DNA from: Streptomyces sp. NBC_01275
GTDB taxonomy: Bacteria; Actinomycetota; Actinomycetes; Streptomycetales; Streptomycetaceae
Assembly: GCF_026340655.1 (NCBI RefSeq)
Contig: NZ_JAPEOZ010000001.1
Span: 4,092,001 to 4,156,000, forward strand
Length of the DNA: 64,000 nt
Reading direction: 5' to 3'
Shown: in pieces, positions 10,401 through 25,687 of the stretch
Layout: each line of letters starts with the position of its first letter
How positions within the stretch are numbered: the first letter of the stretch is position 1
Notes under the pieces: generated by a model
Seen by the model: the letters and a program-made list of their open reading frames with translations, nothing else
Told to the model about the DNA's origin: nothing
Database searches by the model: none
Position numbers and translations under genes: made by a program

Positions 10401-10822
10401 TCCACCGACGACAGGATCCGCTGCTGCGGCTCGCCGTCCGTCACCGGGAAGACGGTGCGCAGCGAGGGGTGCCGCTCGTGCAGGTCCCGCAGCGCCGTGA
10501 CGAACGCGTCCCGGTCGAGCGGGCCGCGCAGTCGGAGCGCCCCGCACAGGTTGTAGGTGCCGTCCTCGGCGAAGTACGAGGTGGCCCACAGCGAGCGCTG
10601 TGCGGCGGTCAACGGCCCGGTGTCCCCTCCGGGCGCCGGGGGCCATGTCAGCCCCTCGCGCCGGCCGATCAGGCCGACGAGGTCCTCACGGTGCCGCTTC
10701 ATCTCCGCCAGCAGCTCGGACGGCAGTTCCTCGCCCGGGCTGAGGTAGCGGAGCCGGCCGTCGGCGAGGGTCAGGGCCACGCCGCGGTCGTCCAGGCGAC
10801 GCAGCACCTCCAGCGCGCTCAC
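4442..10822 (-). CDS. NRPS: docking-C-A-PCP-C-PCP-C (last synthetase)
   Basis: A 2126-residue synthetase. Domains: TubC-type N-terminal docking domain (1-50), C (68-480, HHVIADGSS at 194), A (505-1000), PCP (Ser1050), C (1113-1540, HHHAVLDGWS), PCP (Ser1629 in FFDAGGDSL), C (1686-2120, HHIVCDGWS). The A-domain pocket reads D-V-Y-S-L-A-M-V-H by alignment to GrsA; M-V-H at the last positions is shared with threonine-type codes, but the rest differs, so the substrate is uncertain. The second module has no A domain and must be charged in trans. The protein ends in a complete-looking C domain with no thioesterase or reductase. The GTG start overlaps the preceding stop (GTGA) and has GAGGGAGAG before it. 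A proline/alanine-rich linker (about 1555-1595) precedes the second PCP. Confidence 0.95.
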   Translation of the reverse strand: MSALEVLRRLDDRGVALTLADGRLRYLSPGEELPSELLAEMKRHREDLVGLIGRREGLTWPPAPGGDTGPLTAAQRSLWATSYFAEDGTYNLCGALRLRGPLDRDAFVTALRDLHERHPSLRTVFPVTDGEPQQRILSSVEPPLTVADAAGMDACLAECARLADLPLALDTAPPVLMRLFRLAPQDHVFFFVLHHVIADGSSFGPLLDDLARCYGSRVAGQEPPPSGDAVAVADFARWEADRVAHADVAASRRYWREQFDDASLGALPLPPPLDGAEGERGHAHRVVVPADTTAAVRRIAEQARSGVFTVVSTAVAVALSRYTGREDLVVGMPVSRRDRTGLERVVGLLLDMVPVRLDAGPAPFSELVRRTRSAVLGAVRHAPVPEDVAASRSAFNVIVTDLGTTLSAPEFPGLAIEHVEVAQVGAKYGLNFLVRDEGDTLALYVEADRRAVADADVEAIAGTVLTVLTAAGADPAAPVTTLAAEPFGAAAPGAVAAPARSPRADESLTGRLAVTARTRGDAIAVTAPEGVLSYADLWARIEATAGALRARGIGAGDVVAISLPRGLDLVVAIIGVMASGGACLVLHESWPTARVTDILSDSGARLTVTDDDAVPGERAGLAELVGAPAKAPLAHVPAHTAAYVIYTSGSTGRPKGVRVTHRNVLSLLDATADGYGLGPDDVWTLFHACSFDVSMYEMFGCLVHGGRLVVVPRLTTWEPEEFAELCAREQVTVLSQTPSALTVMLPALAARPDATEHIRYVLFAGEALDRTLVERWYEEVGHRTQLVNMYGITETTVHASWRRLRPEDTRTAESDIGTPLPGTALHVLRDDGAPVADRCVGEIYVGGPQVSDGYLGRPRETALRFLPDPFSEVPGARMYRSGDLARRNGTTLAYLGRRDQQVQVNGFRVELAEIEAALSARPGVTAAGAAVTTDSSGAHLVAVVVPEGGATPDPAELLAAVRSTLPRYMVPRTVVVVDDLPLTNNGKLDRAAVVAAAAAAGATTSEPTPTGRGAVPSGGREALLLEVFREVLADPAADTGTDFFDAGGDSMRAIRVVGLAKDRGLGLTVRDVYAAPTVAALAPRAAEADAERAVREPFAELPAGVAFPPDVVDAYPMTALQSGMMYHQEMAPDARVYHIMLSYRVRGVLDPAAFRAAAQAVTDAHPVLRTSFDLASELGPVQRVHTGVAVPFTFEELTGLDADAQEERIRQVVAREIAEDFDLSRPAPFRLVALTTSGDDYQLIFTHHHAVLDGWSVNVFFEDLHARYRELLDTGTAAPQPRPRTTFGDYVALERAALADEEQRKFWTERTAGPARLIAPERSGAPVMRQFHVDLTGRLGDLRAVAARLGVPVKALLCAAHLRVVSWLTGSDDAATSMVFACRPEDSDADRVLGLFLNQLPLRIAPGARSWAELAVRVHEEEQEMMRHRWYPNAAIQAGYGAAPLFDSGFNFTDYHNTRRMVGAGGLELLDVQELESTHYAYSSAFTVDVRTHELRLLMEYDASALPHSTMALGAEVHRRALAAIVEDAERPFSDTPLPGIADLARLLASDRSADAADAAPALAAAAATTVRSAASAPAPARPPGPLPGPGSRPAGAALEASIREVWTEVLGIADIDAATPFFDAGGDSLTAMQVVSRLRARHGALSMRAFMSAPTIAGLAHALADATAPASAPPAVLPTVSETAARYPLSPAQRQMWEIADRLPGVGLFGMAGALRADGPLDITLLHRTFAELATRHEALRTRIEATGDGPVQVVEPHVTITVDVEDLTAHEHPARHCEKLMAAAAREALPLDRAPLLRVVVYRLAADRHVVFLNIHHIVCDGWSLTLLLSDAARIYREIAADGAPALRPVPRGSGWLAEDRAAWLATGEAARQREYWLDRLTPPWPALAGAPGSRFAELGTASFVQRLRSASTRATLSADDVAAVRAAARKHAMTDFMLVLGAYAATLRAWSGQDDVRVATMLANRVEPGLEEVVGLVANTVVLRMRLGDADPVAISRQAREVCVAAFENQELPFEDVLSEIRDRHPDAGPVFEAMLVAQEETATVAPDDGLVFAPYRSARDVLGAQVVATASDFVLGVAPTGGELLFELRYKPATTPKELAAELLAAITTAVRTTAAALLEAP

Positions 10823-13800
10823 AGCTCTCCCTCGAACACCGGCTCGGCGGCCGGGCGCTCGGCCCGCAGGCGGTCCAGCTCGGCGGCGACGTCCTCGACC
10901 GTGCTCAGGTCGAAGAAGTCCTCGAGCGCCAGCTCGACGCCGGTCTCCTCGGTGAGCCGGTAGACCACCTGCATCGCGGTGAGCGAGTCGCCGCCCACGG
11001 CGAAGAAGTCCTGGTCGACGGCCACCGTGTCGAGCTCCAGCAGCTCACGCCAGACCTCGGCGACCTGATCCTGTGTCGACACCTTCATCACCTTTCGCCG
11101 AGAGTTCAGTACCGCGTCGGGGTCGGCCGCGCTCGCGCGCAGCACGTCGGCCATCGCCTCCGCCCAGGTCGCGACGGTCGCGGAGTCGAGCGTCTCCGGC
11201 CAGAACAGGACCTCCAGCCGCAGCTCGTCGGCCTCGCCGGAGACGTCGATCGTCAAGTCCAGGTCCATGACGGGATCTGCCAGCTCGCGCGGCACGACCT
11301 GAAGGTCTCCGAGCCGCATCCCGGTGCGCCACGCGCTCTGGTGGGTGACCTTCACCTGGAACAGCGGGAAGCGGCCCGCCTGGCGGGGCGGGTTCACCGC
11401 CGCGACCAGCTTGTGGAACGGGAGCCGGTCGTGTTCCTGCGCGCCGAGCACCTGCCGCCTGGCCAGGTCGAGCAGGTCGCCGAAGGCCGGCAGCGCTCCA
11501 CCGGGCGCGAGCCGGACCGGCAGCTGGTTGACGAACGTGCCCATCAGCTCCTCGCTGCCGGGCCACGAGCGGTTCACCGAGTCGATGCCGAGCACCAGGT
11601 CGGTCGTCGCGGTCGCCTCCCGCAGCACGACGTACGCGGCGGCCATGACCGCCATGAACGGCGTCGCGCCGCGGGTCCGGGCGGCTTCGGCGAGGGCCTT
11701 GGTCTCCTCCGCCGTGAGGCGGGTGACCACGTGGTCGGTCACGAAGGTCGGCTTGGCCGGCCGGGGGCGGTCGAGCGGGAGGTCGATCGCCTCCGGCATG
11801 CCCGCCAGCTGTCCGGTCCAGTAGCGCGTGCACTCCTCGGCGTCCGGGCCCGCCAGCCACTCGCGTTCGGCGGCCACGTACTGGCCGTACGAGGCGCGGG
11901 GCAGCGTCACCTCGGTGTCGCCGGCCAGCGCCCGCTCGTAGTGCTCGGCGATGTCGCGCTTGAGCACCTCCAGGGACCAGCCGTCGGCGACCAGGTGGTG
12001 CAGGGCGACGGTGAGGACGTGGTGGTCGTCGGCGACCCGCTCCAACCGGACCTTGGTGAGCGGCGGTTCAAGGGTGCGGGCGGAGATCTCGAACTCGCCC
12101 GAGGCGCCCGTCTCCAGGGCGATCTCGGCCTCGGGCCATACGACGGCCTTCGGGACGCCGCGCTCCTGGGTGAAGACGGTGCGCAGCGGCTCGTGCCGGG
12201 CGACGACCGCCTTCAGCGCGTGCCGCAGCGCGTCCTCGTCGAGCGGCCCGTGCAGGTCGAGCGAGAGGATCAGCAGGTTGGGCGCCTTCCGGCGGTGCAG
12301 CTGCTCGGAGAACCACAGCCCCTCCTGCCCGGACGAGAGGGCGCCCACCGCGCGCGGTTCCGCGGGGGCGACCACGGGTTCCGCGGCCTTGATCGCGGCG
12401 AGGAGGCCCCGTGGAGTCGGGCGGGACAGGAACGCCGGCAGGGACGTGCCCTCCGCGACGAACCGGGCGCGGGCGCCGATGACCAGGGTCATCGCAAGCA
12501 GCGAGTCGCCGCCCGCGGCGAAGAAGTCGTCGTCCGGGCCGATCGCGGCCACGCCGAGGGTCTCGGCGACCAGGTCGCGCACCGCGTCCAGGTCGGTGGA
12601 CCGGGCACCGGTGGCCGGAGCGGGGTCCGCGGACGTGTCCTCGGAGGTGTCCTCGGCGCACCGGCCCTCCAGGGCCCGGTGGTCGGTCTTTCCCGAGGTG
12701 TTGACCGGCAGCCGGTCGAGCACGGTCACGTCGTGCGGGACGAGGTAGTGCGGGGCGCCGGCGCGCACGGCGGCGGCCACGTCCGTCGGCGCGTCGAGGG
12801 TCACGAACGCCCGCAGCCGGCCGCGGGTGAACACGCAAGCGGCGGAGCGTACGCCGGACACCCGCAGCAGCTCGGCCTCCACGTCGCCCAACTCGACCCG
12901 GTGGCCCCGGATCTTGACCTGGCGGTCGCGGCGGCCGTGGAAGTCGATGGTGCCGTCGGCGGCGCGGCTCACCCGGTCGGCGGTGCGGTACAGCCGGGCG
13001 CCGGGCGTGCCGGACAGGCCGTCGGGGACGAAGGTGAGCGCGGTGCGCACCGGGTCGCCGATATAGCCGCGGCCGACGCCGGCGCCGCCGACCAGCAGTT
13101 CGCCCTCGGTGCCGGCCGGCGCCTCGCGGCCCTGCGCATCCACCACGTACAGACGGGTGTTGAGTACCTCCCGGCCGATCGACGGCCAGGGCCGGGCGGC
13201 GCTCTCGGCCGCGGTCACCACATGGTGGGTGACGTCGTCGGAGCACTCGGTGGGGCCGTAGGCGTTGACGATCGGGACGTCGGGGCAGTGCTCGTACCAG
13301 CGCTGGGCGATCGCCCCGGGCAGCGCCTCCCCGGTGGCGACGAGGTACCGCAGCGAGGACAGCCCGGCCCGCAGGTCGTCGTCGAGCTGCGCGGTGAGCA
13401 CGGCGAGGAACGACGGGACGATCTCGAGGACGGTCACCCCGTGCCGGCGGACCCACGCCACCAGTTCGGCGGGCTCGGAGATGTTGCGGGGCGAGGCCAC
13501 CGCGGTCCGGGCGCCGATGGTGAGCGCGGTGAGGGTCTGCCACACCGAGATGTCGAAGGACAGCGGCGCGGTGAGACCGATGACGTCGGCCGGTCCGAGC
13601 CCCAGGTCCGCGATCTTGGCCGCCATGTGGTTGTCCATGCCGCCGTCGGCGACCATCGCGCCCTTGGGCGTGCCGGTGGACCCGGACGTGAAGATCACGT
13701 ATGCGAGGCCGTCGCGCGGCCGGTCCGGCACCGCGCCGGAGTCCGGCCGCGGCCCCGGCTTCGCGGGCTCGTTCCCGGGCTCCGCGGCGGCGACGAGCAC

Positions 13801-14189
13801 GCTCGGCTCGCGGTCGAGACCGGCCACGACCCGGGCGGCGAACTCCTCGTGCCCCGGTTCGACGAGCAGGGCCCGCACATCGGCGTCGGCACACATCCGG
13901 CGGGCGCGCCGCTCCGGCACGCCCGGCTCCACCGGCACGAAGGCCGCGCCGGCGAGCAGGACTCCGAGCACCATGGCGACGTAGCCGGGGCCGCGGTCGG
14001 CGACCAGCGCCACCACGGTCTCCCGGCCGGCGCCGGCCGCCCGCAGCGCTGCAGCGTGCCGGCGGGCCAGCGCGTCCAGTTCCGCGTACCCGTGGGTGAC
14101 GCCGTCGGCGACCACGGCGGGCGCGTCGGGGTGCTCCCGTAGGAACGAGGAGAACCGGGCAAGGACGGGGCTCACGATCGGTTCGGGCA

Positions 14190-14193
<4 letters not shown>
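10819..14193 (-). CDS. NRPS: A-PCP-C-PCP (second synthetase)
   Basis: A 1124-residue synthetase: A (1-505), PCP (Ser564 in GGDSLLAM), C (612-1030, HHLVADGWS at 732), PCP (Ser1070 in FFAVGGDSL). Its A domain pairs with the C domain ending the previous protein, so one module is split across two polypeptides. The pocket reads D-I-W-E-V-T-A-D-D, acidic at 278, 330 and 331, the type described for 2,4-diaminobutyrate domains. It is one change from the A domain of the upstream NRPS. The second module has C and PCP but no A domain. I chose ATG 14,193 (ATGATG, stop of the upstream gene within it, GGAGAGG before it); the longer open frame upstream overlaps the previous gene and does not resemble an NRPS. 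Confidence 0.95.
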
Positions 14194-20581
<6,388 letters not shown>

Positions 20582-20585
<4 letters not shown>

Positions 20586-21772
20586 TGCTTTTCCTTCCAT
20601 GTGAACCGGACGGTCGCCTCGCTCGCGCCGAACATGAGCCGCGGGTCGAGCAGGCGGGTGCCGGCCGGGTCGATCGCGAAGTCCAGGGTGGAGTCGAGCA
20701 GTTCACGCAAGGCGATGCGGATCTCCAGGCGCGCCAGCGGCGCGCCCAGGCAGTAGTGGATGCCGTGGCCGAAGGCGATGTGTGGGTTGTGCGAGCGCTC
20801 GATGTCGAACACATGCGGGTTCTCGAAGACCCGCGGGTCGCGGTTGGCGGCCGCGATCCACACCGACACCGACTGCCCGGCGGGGATCTCGTGCCCGCCG
20901 ATCACGACGTCCCGGACGGTCCTGCGTTCCACCCGGGTGGTCTCCGAGCGGTACCGCATGACCTCGTCGATGGCCGAGTCCAGGAGTTCGGGCCGGGCCC
21001 GCAGCGCGGCGACGGCCTCCGGGTGCCGTCCGAGGACGATCATCGCGTTCACGAGGGTGATGGTCGCGGCCTGCCCGGTGGACATCAGCAGCGCGACCAG
21101 CCCGGCTATCTCGTCGTCGCCGAGGCGCTCGCCGTCGATCTCGGCCGCGATGAGCTTGCTGGTCAGGTCGTCGGTGGGGGCGGCGCGCCGCTGGGCGACG
21201 AACCGGTGCAGATACGCCTCGGCGACCTGGGTCAGGGTGAGGACCTTCTGCAGGCCGTTGCCCTCGGCGCTCGGGTCGGCGAGCGCCAGGAGACTCCTCG
21301 ACCACTGCTGGAACAGCTGCTGCCCCTTGTCGGGAATGCCGAGCATCCGGGCGATGACCGTGGCGACGACCGGTGAGGCGAACTCCCGCACATAGGCCGC
21401 CTCGGGCCGGCCCCGCAGGCCGGCGAGGAGGGTCTCGACGGTCTCGCGGACCATCGGTTCGAGCCCGGCGACCCAGCGGGGGGTGAAGGCCTGGCTCACC
21501 AGTCCCCGCAGGTTGCGGTGGCGGGGCGGGTCCATCCAGGTGAGGTTGCCCGTGCGGTAGAGGCGCATCGGCGAGTCGTCTGACATGGGCCGCACCACGG
21601 CGTTGGAGAAGGCGCCGTGCTGGGCGAGCACCTCCTTGACCTCCGGGTAGCCGAAGACGTGCCAGCCTCCGTTGCCCGGGGCCCGGGTGACCGGGTCGCG
21701 GGCGCGCAGCCAGTCGGTCAGTTCGGCCTCGTCGGCCGGCGGCGGCGTCCACACGCTCGTCGTCACGCTCAT
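20582..21772 (-). CDS. Cytochrome P450 with atypical I-helix
   Basis: A 396-residue soluble bacterial P450. The heme loop is FGHGIHYCLGAPLARLE with the Cys ligand; ExxR appears as EVMR. In the I helix the usual A-G-x-D/E-T-T is replaced by T-G-Q-A-A-T, so the acid-alcohol pair that feeds protons to the iron-oxo intermediate is missing. Such changes occur in P450s that act on carrier-bound substrates or do unusual chemistry, so substrate-assisted hydroxylation or coupling is possible. The start overlaps the SbnA-like stop (ATGA) and its stop overlaps the NRPS start (ATGA). A tailoring step on the peptide or on a carrier-bound residue is inferred from position. Confidence 0.9.
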
Positions 21773-22770
21773 GCTCCCTCGGTTGCGACCGGTGTGAGGT
21801 GTTCGGCGACCCACGCGTCCGTGTAGACGGTGTCGGCGTACGGTTCGCCGCTGTCGGCGCACAGGAACGCCACCACCGGCTCCGGTCCGGTGTGCCCGTC
21901 GAAGTGACGGGTGATCGCGGCGTAGACGCAGCCGGTGGAGCCGCCCGCGTAGATGCCGTGGTCGCGCAGCAGGGCCCGGCAGCCGGCCACCTCGTCCCGC
22001 TCGGAGAGCACGACCACCTTTCTGATCCAGGCGTCGTCGATGAGCGGCGGACGGATGCTGGAGCCGATGCCCGGGATGCGTCGGCGGGCCGGCGGGGCGC
22101 CGAAGATCGCCGAGCCCTCGACGTCGACGGCGACCACGGCGGCCTCCGGGTGTTCCTCGCCGAGCCGGCGGGAGAGCCCGTTGACCGTCGCGCCGGTGCC
22201 GACCCCGACGAAGAGGTAGTCGATCCGGCCGACGTCCTCGAGCAGTTCCCGCGCGGTCAGCTCGTAGTGGCCGCGCGCGCCGTCCGGATTGGAGTACTGG
22301 TCCGGCCAGTACACGTCCGACAGCTCCGTGCGCAGCTCGGCGACCCGGGCGAGCCGGCTCAGCAGGTAGCCGCCGGCGCCGTCCGGCTCGGTGACCTTCT
22401 CCACCCGTGCGCACAGCCGCCGCAGCGTCCGCTCGGTGGCCGCGTTCACGTGGGGGTCCAGCACCGGCACGAACGGCACGTCCAGCTCGTTCAGAAACGA
22501 TGCGAGGGCGAGCGCGAAGTTCCCGGAGGACGATTCGACCACCGTGGTGGTCGAGGTGATCTCGCCGCGCCGTACCGCCTCCCGGAGGATCCAGATCGCG
22601 GCTCGGTCCTTCGCGCTCCCCGTCCGGTTCTCCGACTCCATCTTGGCGTAGAGCCGGATGCCCGGGTGAGGCAGCCGCACGACCGGGGTCCTGGGCAGGT
22701 CGCCCAGGAGCGCGTCCACCCGGTCGAGCAACTGCCGGTCTACGGGTCCTTGGTCACCGTGCGCAGACAC
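21769..22770 (-). CDS. sbnA: SbnA-like N-(2-amino-2-carboxyethyl)-L-glutamate synthase
   Basis: A 333-residue PLP enzyme of the cysteine synthase/beta-replacement family. SbnA condenses O-phosphoserine with glutamate to ACEGA, which SbnB then oxidises to 2,3-diaminopropionate. The PLP lysine is in TGSAKDRAA, the SSGN loop in ESSSGNFALALA, and the phosphate-binding glycine loop in VGVGTGATVNG. Length fits the family. The GTG at 22,770 overlaps the end of the upstream gene by 17 bases and has a poor ribosome binding site, so a later start is possible. Its context among NRPS genes with diamino-acid-type A domains, plus the sbnB-like gene at 73-1095, points to diaminopropionate rather than cysteine supply. 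Confidence 0.85.
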   Translation of the reverse strand: MSAHGDQGPVDRQLLDRVDALLGDLPRTPVVRLPHPGIRLYAKMESENRTGSAKDRAAIWILREAVRRGEITSTTTVVESSSGNFALALASFLNELDVPFVPVLDPHVNAATERTLRRLCARVEKVTEPDGAGGYLLSRLARVAELRTELSDVYWPDQYSNPDGARGHYELTARELLEDVGRIDYLFVGVGTGATVNGLSRRLGEEHPEAAVVAVDVEGSAIFGAPPARRRIPGIGSSIRPPLIDDAWIRKVVVLSERDEVAGCRALLRDHGIYAGGSTGCVYAAITRHFDGHTGPEPVVAFLCADSGEPYADTVYTDAWVAEHLTPVATEGA

Positions 22771-23599
22771 GGAAGCCCATGTCGTAGCAGCTGTAGTCGG
22801 GCAGGTTGTAGATCCGCACCCAGGCCAGGCAGCCGCGGGGGTTGCAGTTGTTGTAGAAGGAGCCGCCGCGGATCACGCCGAGCGAGATCGAGCCCGCCTT
22901 CGTCTTGATGACCCGCCCCGGCTTGTTCTCGTCGTACGGGTAGTGGTGGAAGGCGCTGGAGGTGATCTCCCAGACGTTGCCGGTGAGGTCCGCGTTGCCG
23001 TACGGGCCGGCCGCCTTCGGGTAGGCGTCGACGGGGGTGGTGTCGGCGACGTTCATGGTGTGGTTGCAGTGCTCGGCGGTGGGCTCCTCGTTGCCCCACG
23101 GGTAGGCGCGGGCGTCGGTGCCGCGCGCGGCCTTCTCCCACTCGGCCTCGGTGGGCAGCCGGGTGCCGGACCACTCGCAGTAGGCGAGGCAGTCGTAGGA
23201 GCTGACGTGGGTGACCGGGTGGTCGTCCTTGCCCTCCACGGTGGAGCCCGCACCGCGGGGGGTGCGCCAGGTGACGCCGTCGACCTCCTTCCACAGGTAG
23301 TCCTGGTCGGGGACGACGACGGCGGGGTCGCCGATCCAGACCCAGCTCTTGCCCTTCTTCTCCGCGTCGGTCACATGGCCGGTCGCCTCGACGAAGCGGC
23401 GGAAGTCGGCGACGGTGACCGGGTACCTGGCCATGCGGAACTCGGCCACGTCGACCTGGTGCTCGGGCGAGGCCGCCCGTCGCTTGCCGTCGTGCCGCAG
23501 CTCGTCGGAGCCCATGGTGAAGGGGCCGCCGGGGACGGTGACCCAGTAGTCCGCGGGGAACGTCTCGGCGGGGATCAGTTCTGCCGTCACCTCGGTCAC
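22754..23599 (-). CDS. SUMF1/EgtB/PvdO-family protein (formylglycine-generating-enzyme fold)
   Basis: A 281-residue FGE-sulfatase domain protein: VPGGPFTMGSDE near the start, VTHVSSYDCLAYCEW, LPTEAEWEKAARG, GNVWEITSS, VIRGGSFYNN, GFRVCAR at the end. Family members include the copper-dependent formylglycine-generating enzyme, EgtB-type sulfoxide synthases and PvdO of pyoverdine maturation. No sulfatase gene is in the window. The paired Cys seen near the end (NCNPRGC, SCYD) do not obviously match the copper site of true FGE. I infer an oxidative tailoring role like PvdO. The GTG start at 23,599 follows GAAGGAG and overlaps the upstream stop (GTGA); the open frame extending to 24,067 is a shadow of the DUF885 gene. 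Confidence 0.85.
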   Translation of the reverse strand: MTEVTAELIPAETFPADYWVTVPGGPFTMGSDELRHDGKRRAASPEHQVDVAEFRMARYPVTVADFRRFVEATGHVTDAEKKGKSWVWIGDPAVVVPDQDYLWKEVDGVTWRTPRGAGSTVEGKDDHPVTHVSSYDCLAYCEWSGTRLPTEAEWEKAARGTDARAYPWGNEEPTAEHCNHTMNVADTTPVDAYPKAAGPYGNADLTGNVWEITSSAFHHYPYDENKPGRVIKTKAGSISLGVIRGGSFYNNCNPRGCLAWVRIYNLPDYSCYDMGFRVCAR

Positions 23600-25221
23600 G
23601 GATTCTCCTTCGTCGTTGTGGATGCGGCCGGAACGGGCCGGCCGTCGAGGTAGTAGCGCCATACGGTGGACAGCGGAGCGCCGCCGCAGCGCAGCAGCCG
23701 GTCGTGGAAGGCCTTCAGGTCGGCGGCCGAGTCGCGGACGCCGGCCAGCTCGCGCCACCGTCGGATGTGCAGTTTGCCGAGCGTGTACATGGCTCCGGCC
23801 GGGTTGGCGACCACGGCCAGCACCTCGCGGCCGGCGCGCTCGGGCGACCACGCGCACAGCGTGGCGGCCTCGGCGGCGGCAGCGCCGAACTTCTTCCGTC
23901 CGGAGTGGACGGAGAGGAACATCAGCAGGCGGGCGGCGGCCTCCAGCGCGAAGCGCAGGGCGGCGACCTCGACGAGCGGGCGGCCCTCGGCGAGGCCGCG
24001 CTCGATCGCCAGTTCCTCGGTGTAGTGGGCCCATCCCTCGGTGGTCCCGGGGAACCACGGCACGCACCTGCGGATCACGCCGGCGTGCTCGGGAGCGGCC
24101 TCGTGGTGCAGGTAGTGGCCGGGGACGACCTCGTGCACGGCGATCATCTCGAGCATCGGCTCGTTGAGGTAGTCGCGCAGTGCGGCGGGGTCGCGCGGCT
24201 CGGGGACGTGCAGCACGTGCGGCTGCGGCACCGTCTCGAGCGGTCCGGCGTGGTCGAACACGACCGCCGCGGAGGTCGACGCGTCGCGGGCGGGCCGGAT
24301 GTCGAGACCGTACCGGCTGGTGAGGGTGACGACGTCCTGCTCGGCCCAGAACTCCCGCAGCCGCTCGATGATCCCCGACAGCGCGGTGACCACCGATCCG
24401 GCCGGGAGCTGTGCGCTCAGCAGTGCGTACGCCTCCTGCCGGCCGCGCACGCCCAGCCGTGCGGCGAGCGCGTCGAGGCGGGCGACCAGCTGCTGCACCT
24501 CGGCCTCGACCTCCGCGAGCAGCTCGTCCACCGGCGTGTCGACCCCTTCGGCCGCCTCGAGGTAGGCGGCGAGCAGGTCGGGGCCGAAGATCGCACGGAC
24601 CGGCTCGGTGGCCGCGACCTCGGCCGCGAAGCCGGTGAACGCGGCGCTCGCCGAGCCGGCCAGCTCCAGGAGAGAGCTGTCGGCCGCTTCCGGCCGCCGT
24701 GCGACGAGCTGGGCGACGGTGTTCGCGACGGACGCCGCGCGGGCTCTGGCGTTCTCGATGCCGCTGATGCGCTCGCCCGCCGGCAGAGTGCCGCCGAGCG
24801 TCTTCGCCGCGGCGCCGAGGAAGTCCGGCAGCTGCGCGAGGTGACGCGACAGCGCCGCGACGCGCTCGTCCAGCGGTGCGTACTCGCCCCGCAGGTAGAC
24901 GTGCACGTCGGCCTCGGCGAGCCAGAGGTCGGGCCCGCGGTGGGCCCGGCCGAGCTCGGCGATGCGGAACCGCTCGTCGGTGAGGACCCGCATCGCCGTG
25001 CCGAGGTCCGCTCGCACCTCCGCGTCCGCGTCCCCCGGCAGGGCGTCGAGCTGCGCGCGGACCGCGGTCAGCAGACCGTCCACATCGGACGGAGCGTCGG
25101 GCACGACGTCAGGCAGCCGGGCGTCGAATGCGTGACAGCCCGCCCGCCTGCCCACCTGCGGATATCGCTCGAAAACATAGTCGACGACAGCGGAAACGGA
25201 ATTCTGGGCAGCAGACGTCAT
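23596..25221 (-). CDS. DUF885 family putative zinc metallopeptidase
   Basis: A 541-residue DUF885 protein. The signature HEVVPGHYLHH (HExxxH) followed about 25 residues later by EGWAHYTEEL resembles the gluzincin-like zinc site of the family. No signal peptide or membrane span is seen, so it should act in the cytoplasm. The family's substrates are largely unknown. In this operon, between the MbtH-like gene and the PvdO-like gene, it could trim a peptide precursor or hydrolyse an acyl-amide; that is inference. The start ATG 25,221 has a weak ribosome binding site, and its stop overlaps the next start (GTGA). Confidence 0.85.
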   Translation of the reverse strand: MTSAAQNSVSAVVDYVFERYPQVGRRAGCHAFDARLPDVVPDAPSDVDGLLTAVRAQLDALPGDADAEVRADLGTAMRVLTDERFRIAELGRAHRGPDLWLAEADVHVYLRGEYAPLDERVAALSRHLAQLPDFLGAAAKTLGGTLPAGERISGIENARARAASVANTVAQLVARRPEAADSSLLELAGSASAAFTGFAAEVAATEPVRAIFGPDLLAAYLEAAEGVDTPVDELLAEVEAEVQQLVARLDALAARLGVRGRQEAYALLSAQLPAGSVVTALSGIIERLREFWAEQDVVTLTSRYGLDIRPARDASTSAAVVFDHAGPLETVPQPHVLHVPEPRDPAALRDYLNEPMLEMIAVHEVVPGHYLHHEAAPEHAGVIRRCVPWFPGTTEGWAHYTEELAIERGLAEGRPLVEVAALRFALEAAARLLMFLSVHSGRKKFGAAAAEAATLCAWSPERAGREVLAVVANPAGAMYTLGKLHIRRWRELAGVRDSAADLKAFHDRLLRCGGAPLSTVWRYYLDGRPVPAASTTTKENP

Positions 25222-25309
25222 TTCACTTTTCTCAGAGAGCAGCGAGCCAACGGCGCGCAGGAATGGACGTGAAGTACCCGTTCATGGAATGCGAGACGGA
25301 TTCGTCCGG

Positions 25310-25687
25310 CTAGGCCGTTTCAGCGCCCGGGCTCGGCTCGATGACTTCGCCGTCCTCGCCGTAGACCAATTCGTCGTCGAGGCTGGCCAGCATATTGCGA
25401 AGCTCCTCCGGGGACATGGCCTTCAGTTCGTCGGCGTCCACCAGCTGTGAGAGTACCATTCGACTTCCCTGTGTGATGAGAGATCCGGCATTGTCGAGGG
25501 CCTCGCGCACGCTCTTCGGGCGCATGTCGGTCCATACGCTTTCGATGTGGTCGAGGCATTCCTTGCGGGGGCGGGGGTCGCCCACCGCCGTCCAGCCGCC
25601 CGGCAGATCGCGGACCGCCGGCCAAATCGAGTACTGCTCCTCGCCGTTTACCACCACTAGGTATTGGGCGTTCTCGTCGTCGAACAT
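25310..25687 (-). CDS. MbtH-like protein with C-terminal extension
   Basis: A 125-residue protein. Residues 1-65 match the MbtH family, small partners that bind and stabilise NRPS A domains: FDDENAQYLVVVNGEEQYS, then SIWP, PGGW, CLDHIE and WTDMRPKSVRE. Typical MbtH proteins are about 65-75 residues; here about 50 more follow (70-125), acidic and helical-looking (VDADELKAMSPEELRNM, EDGEVIEPSPG). This tail may be a docking or protein-interaction segment, or a fused second small protein. It is probably the first gene of the leftward operon and serves the three NRPS A domains and perhaps the free A domain at 33,308. Confidence 0.88.
   Translation of the reverse strand: MFDDENAQYLVVVNGEEQYSIWPAVRDLPGGWTAVGDPRPRKECLDHIESVWTDMRPKSVREALDNAGSLITQGSRMVLSQLVDADELKAMSPEELRNMLASLDDELVYGEDGEVIEPSPGAETA

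Noticed and set aside
22754..23599. True formylglycine-generating enzyme for a sulfatase
   Set aside because: No sulfatase gene or CxPxR target is seen nearby, and the terminal Cys arrangement is not clearly that of FGE; the PvdO-type role fits the operon better.
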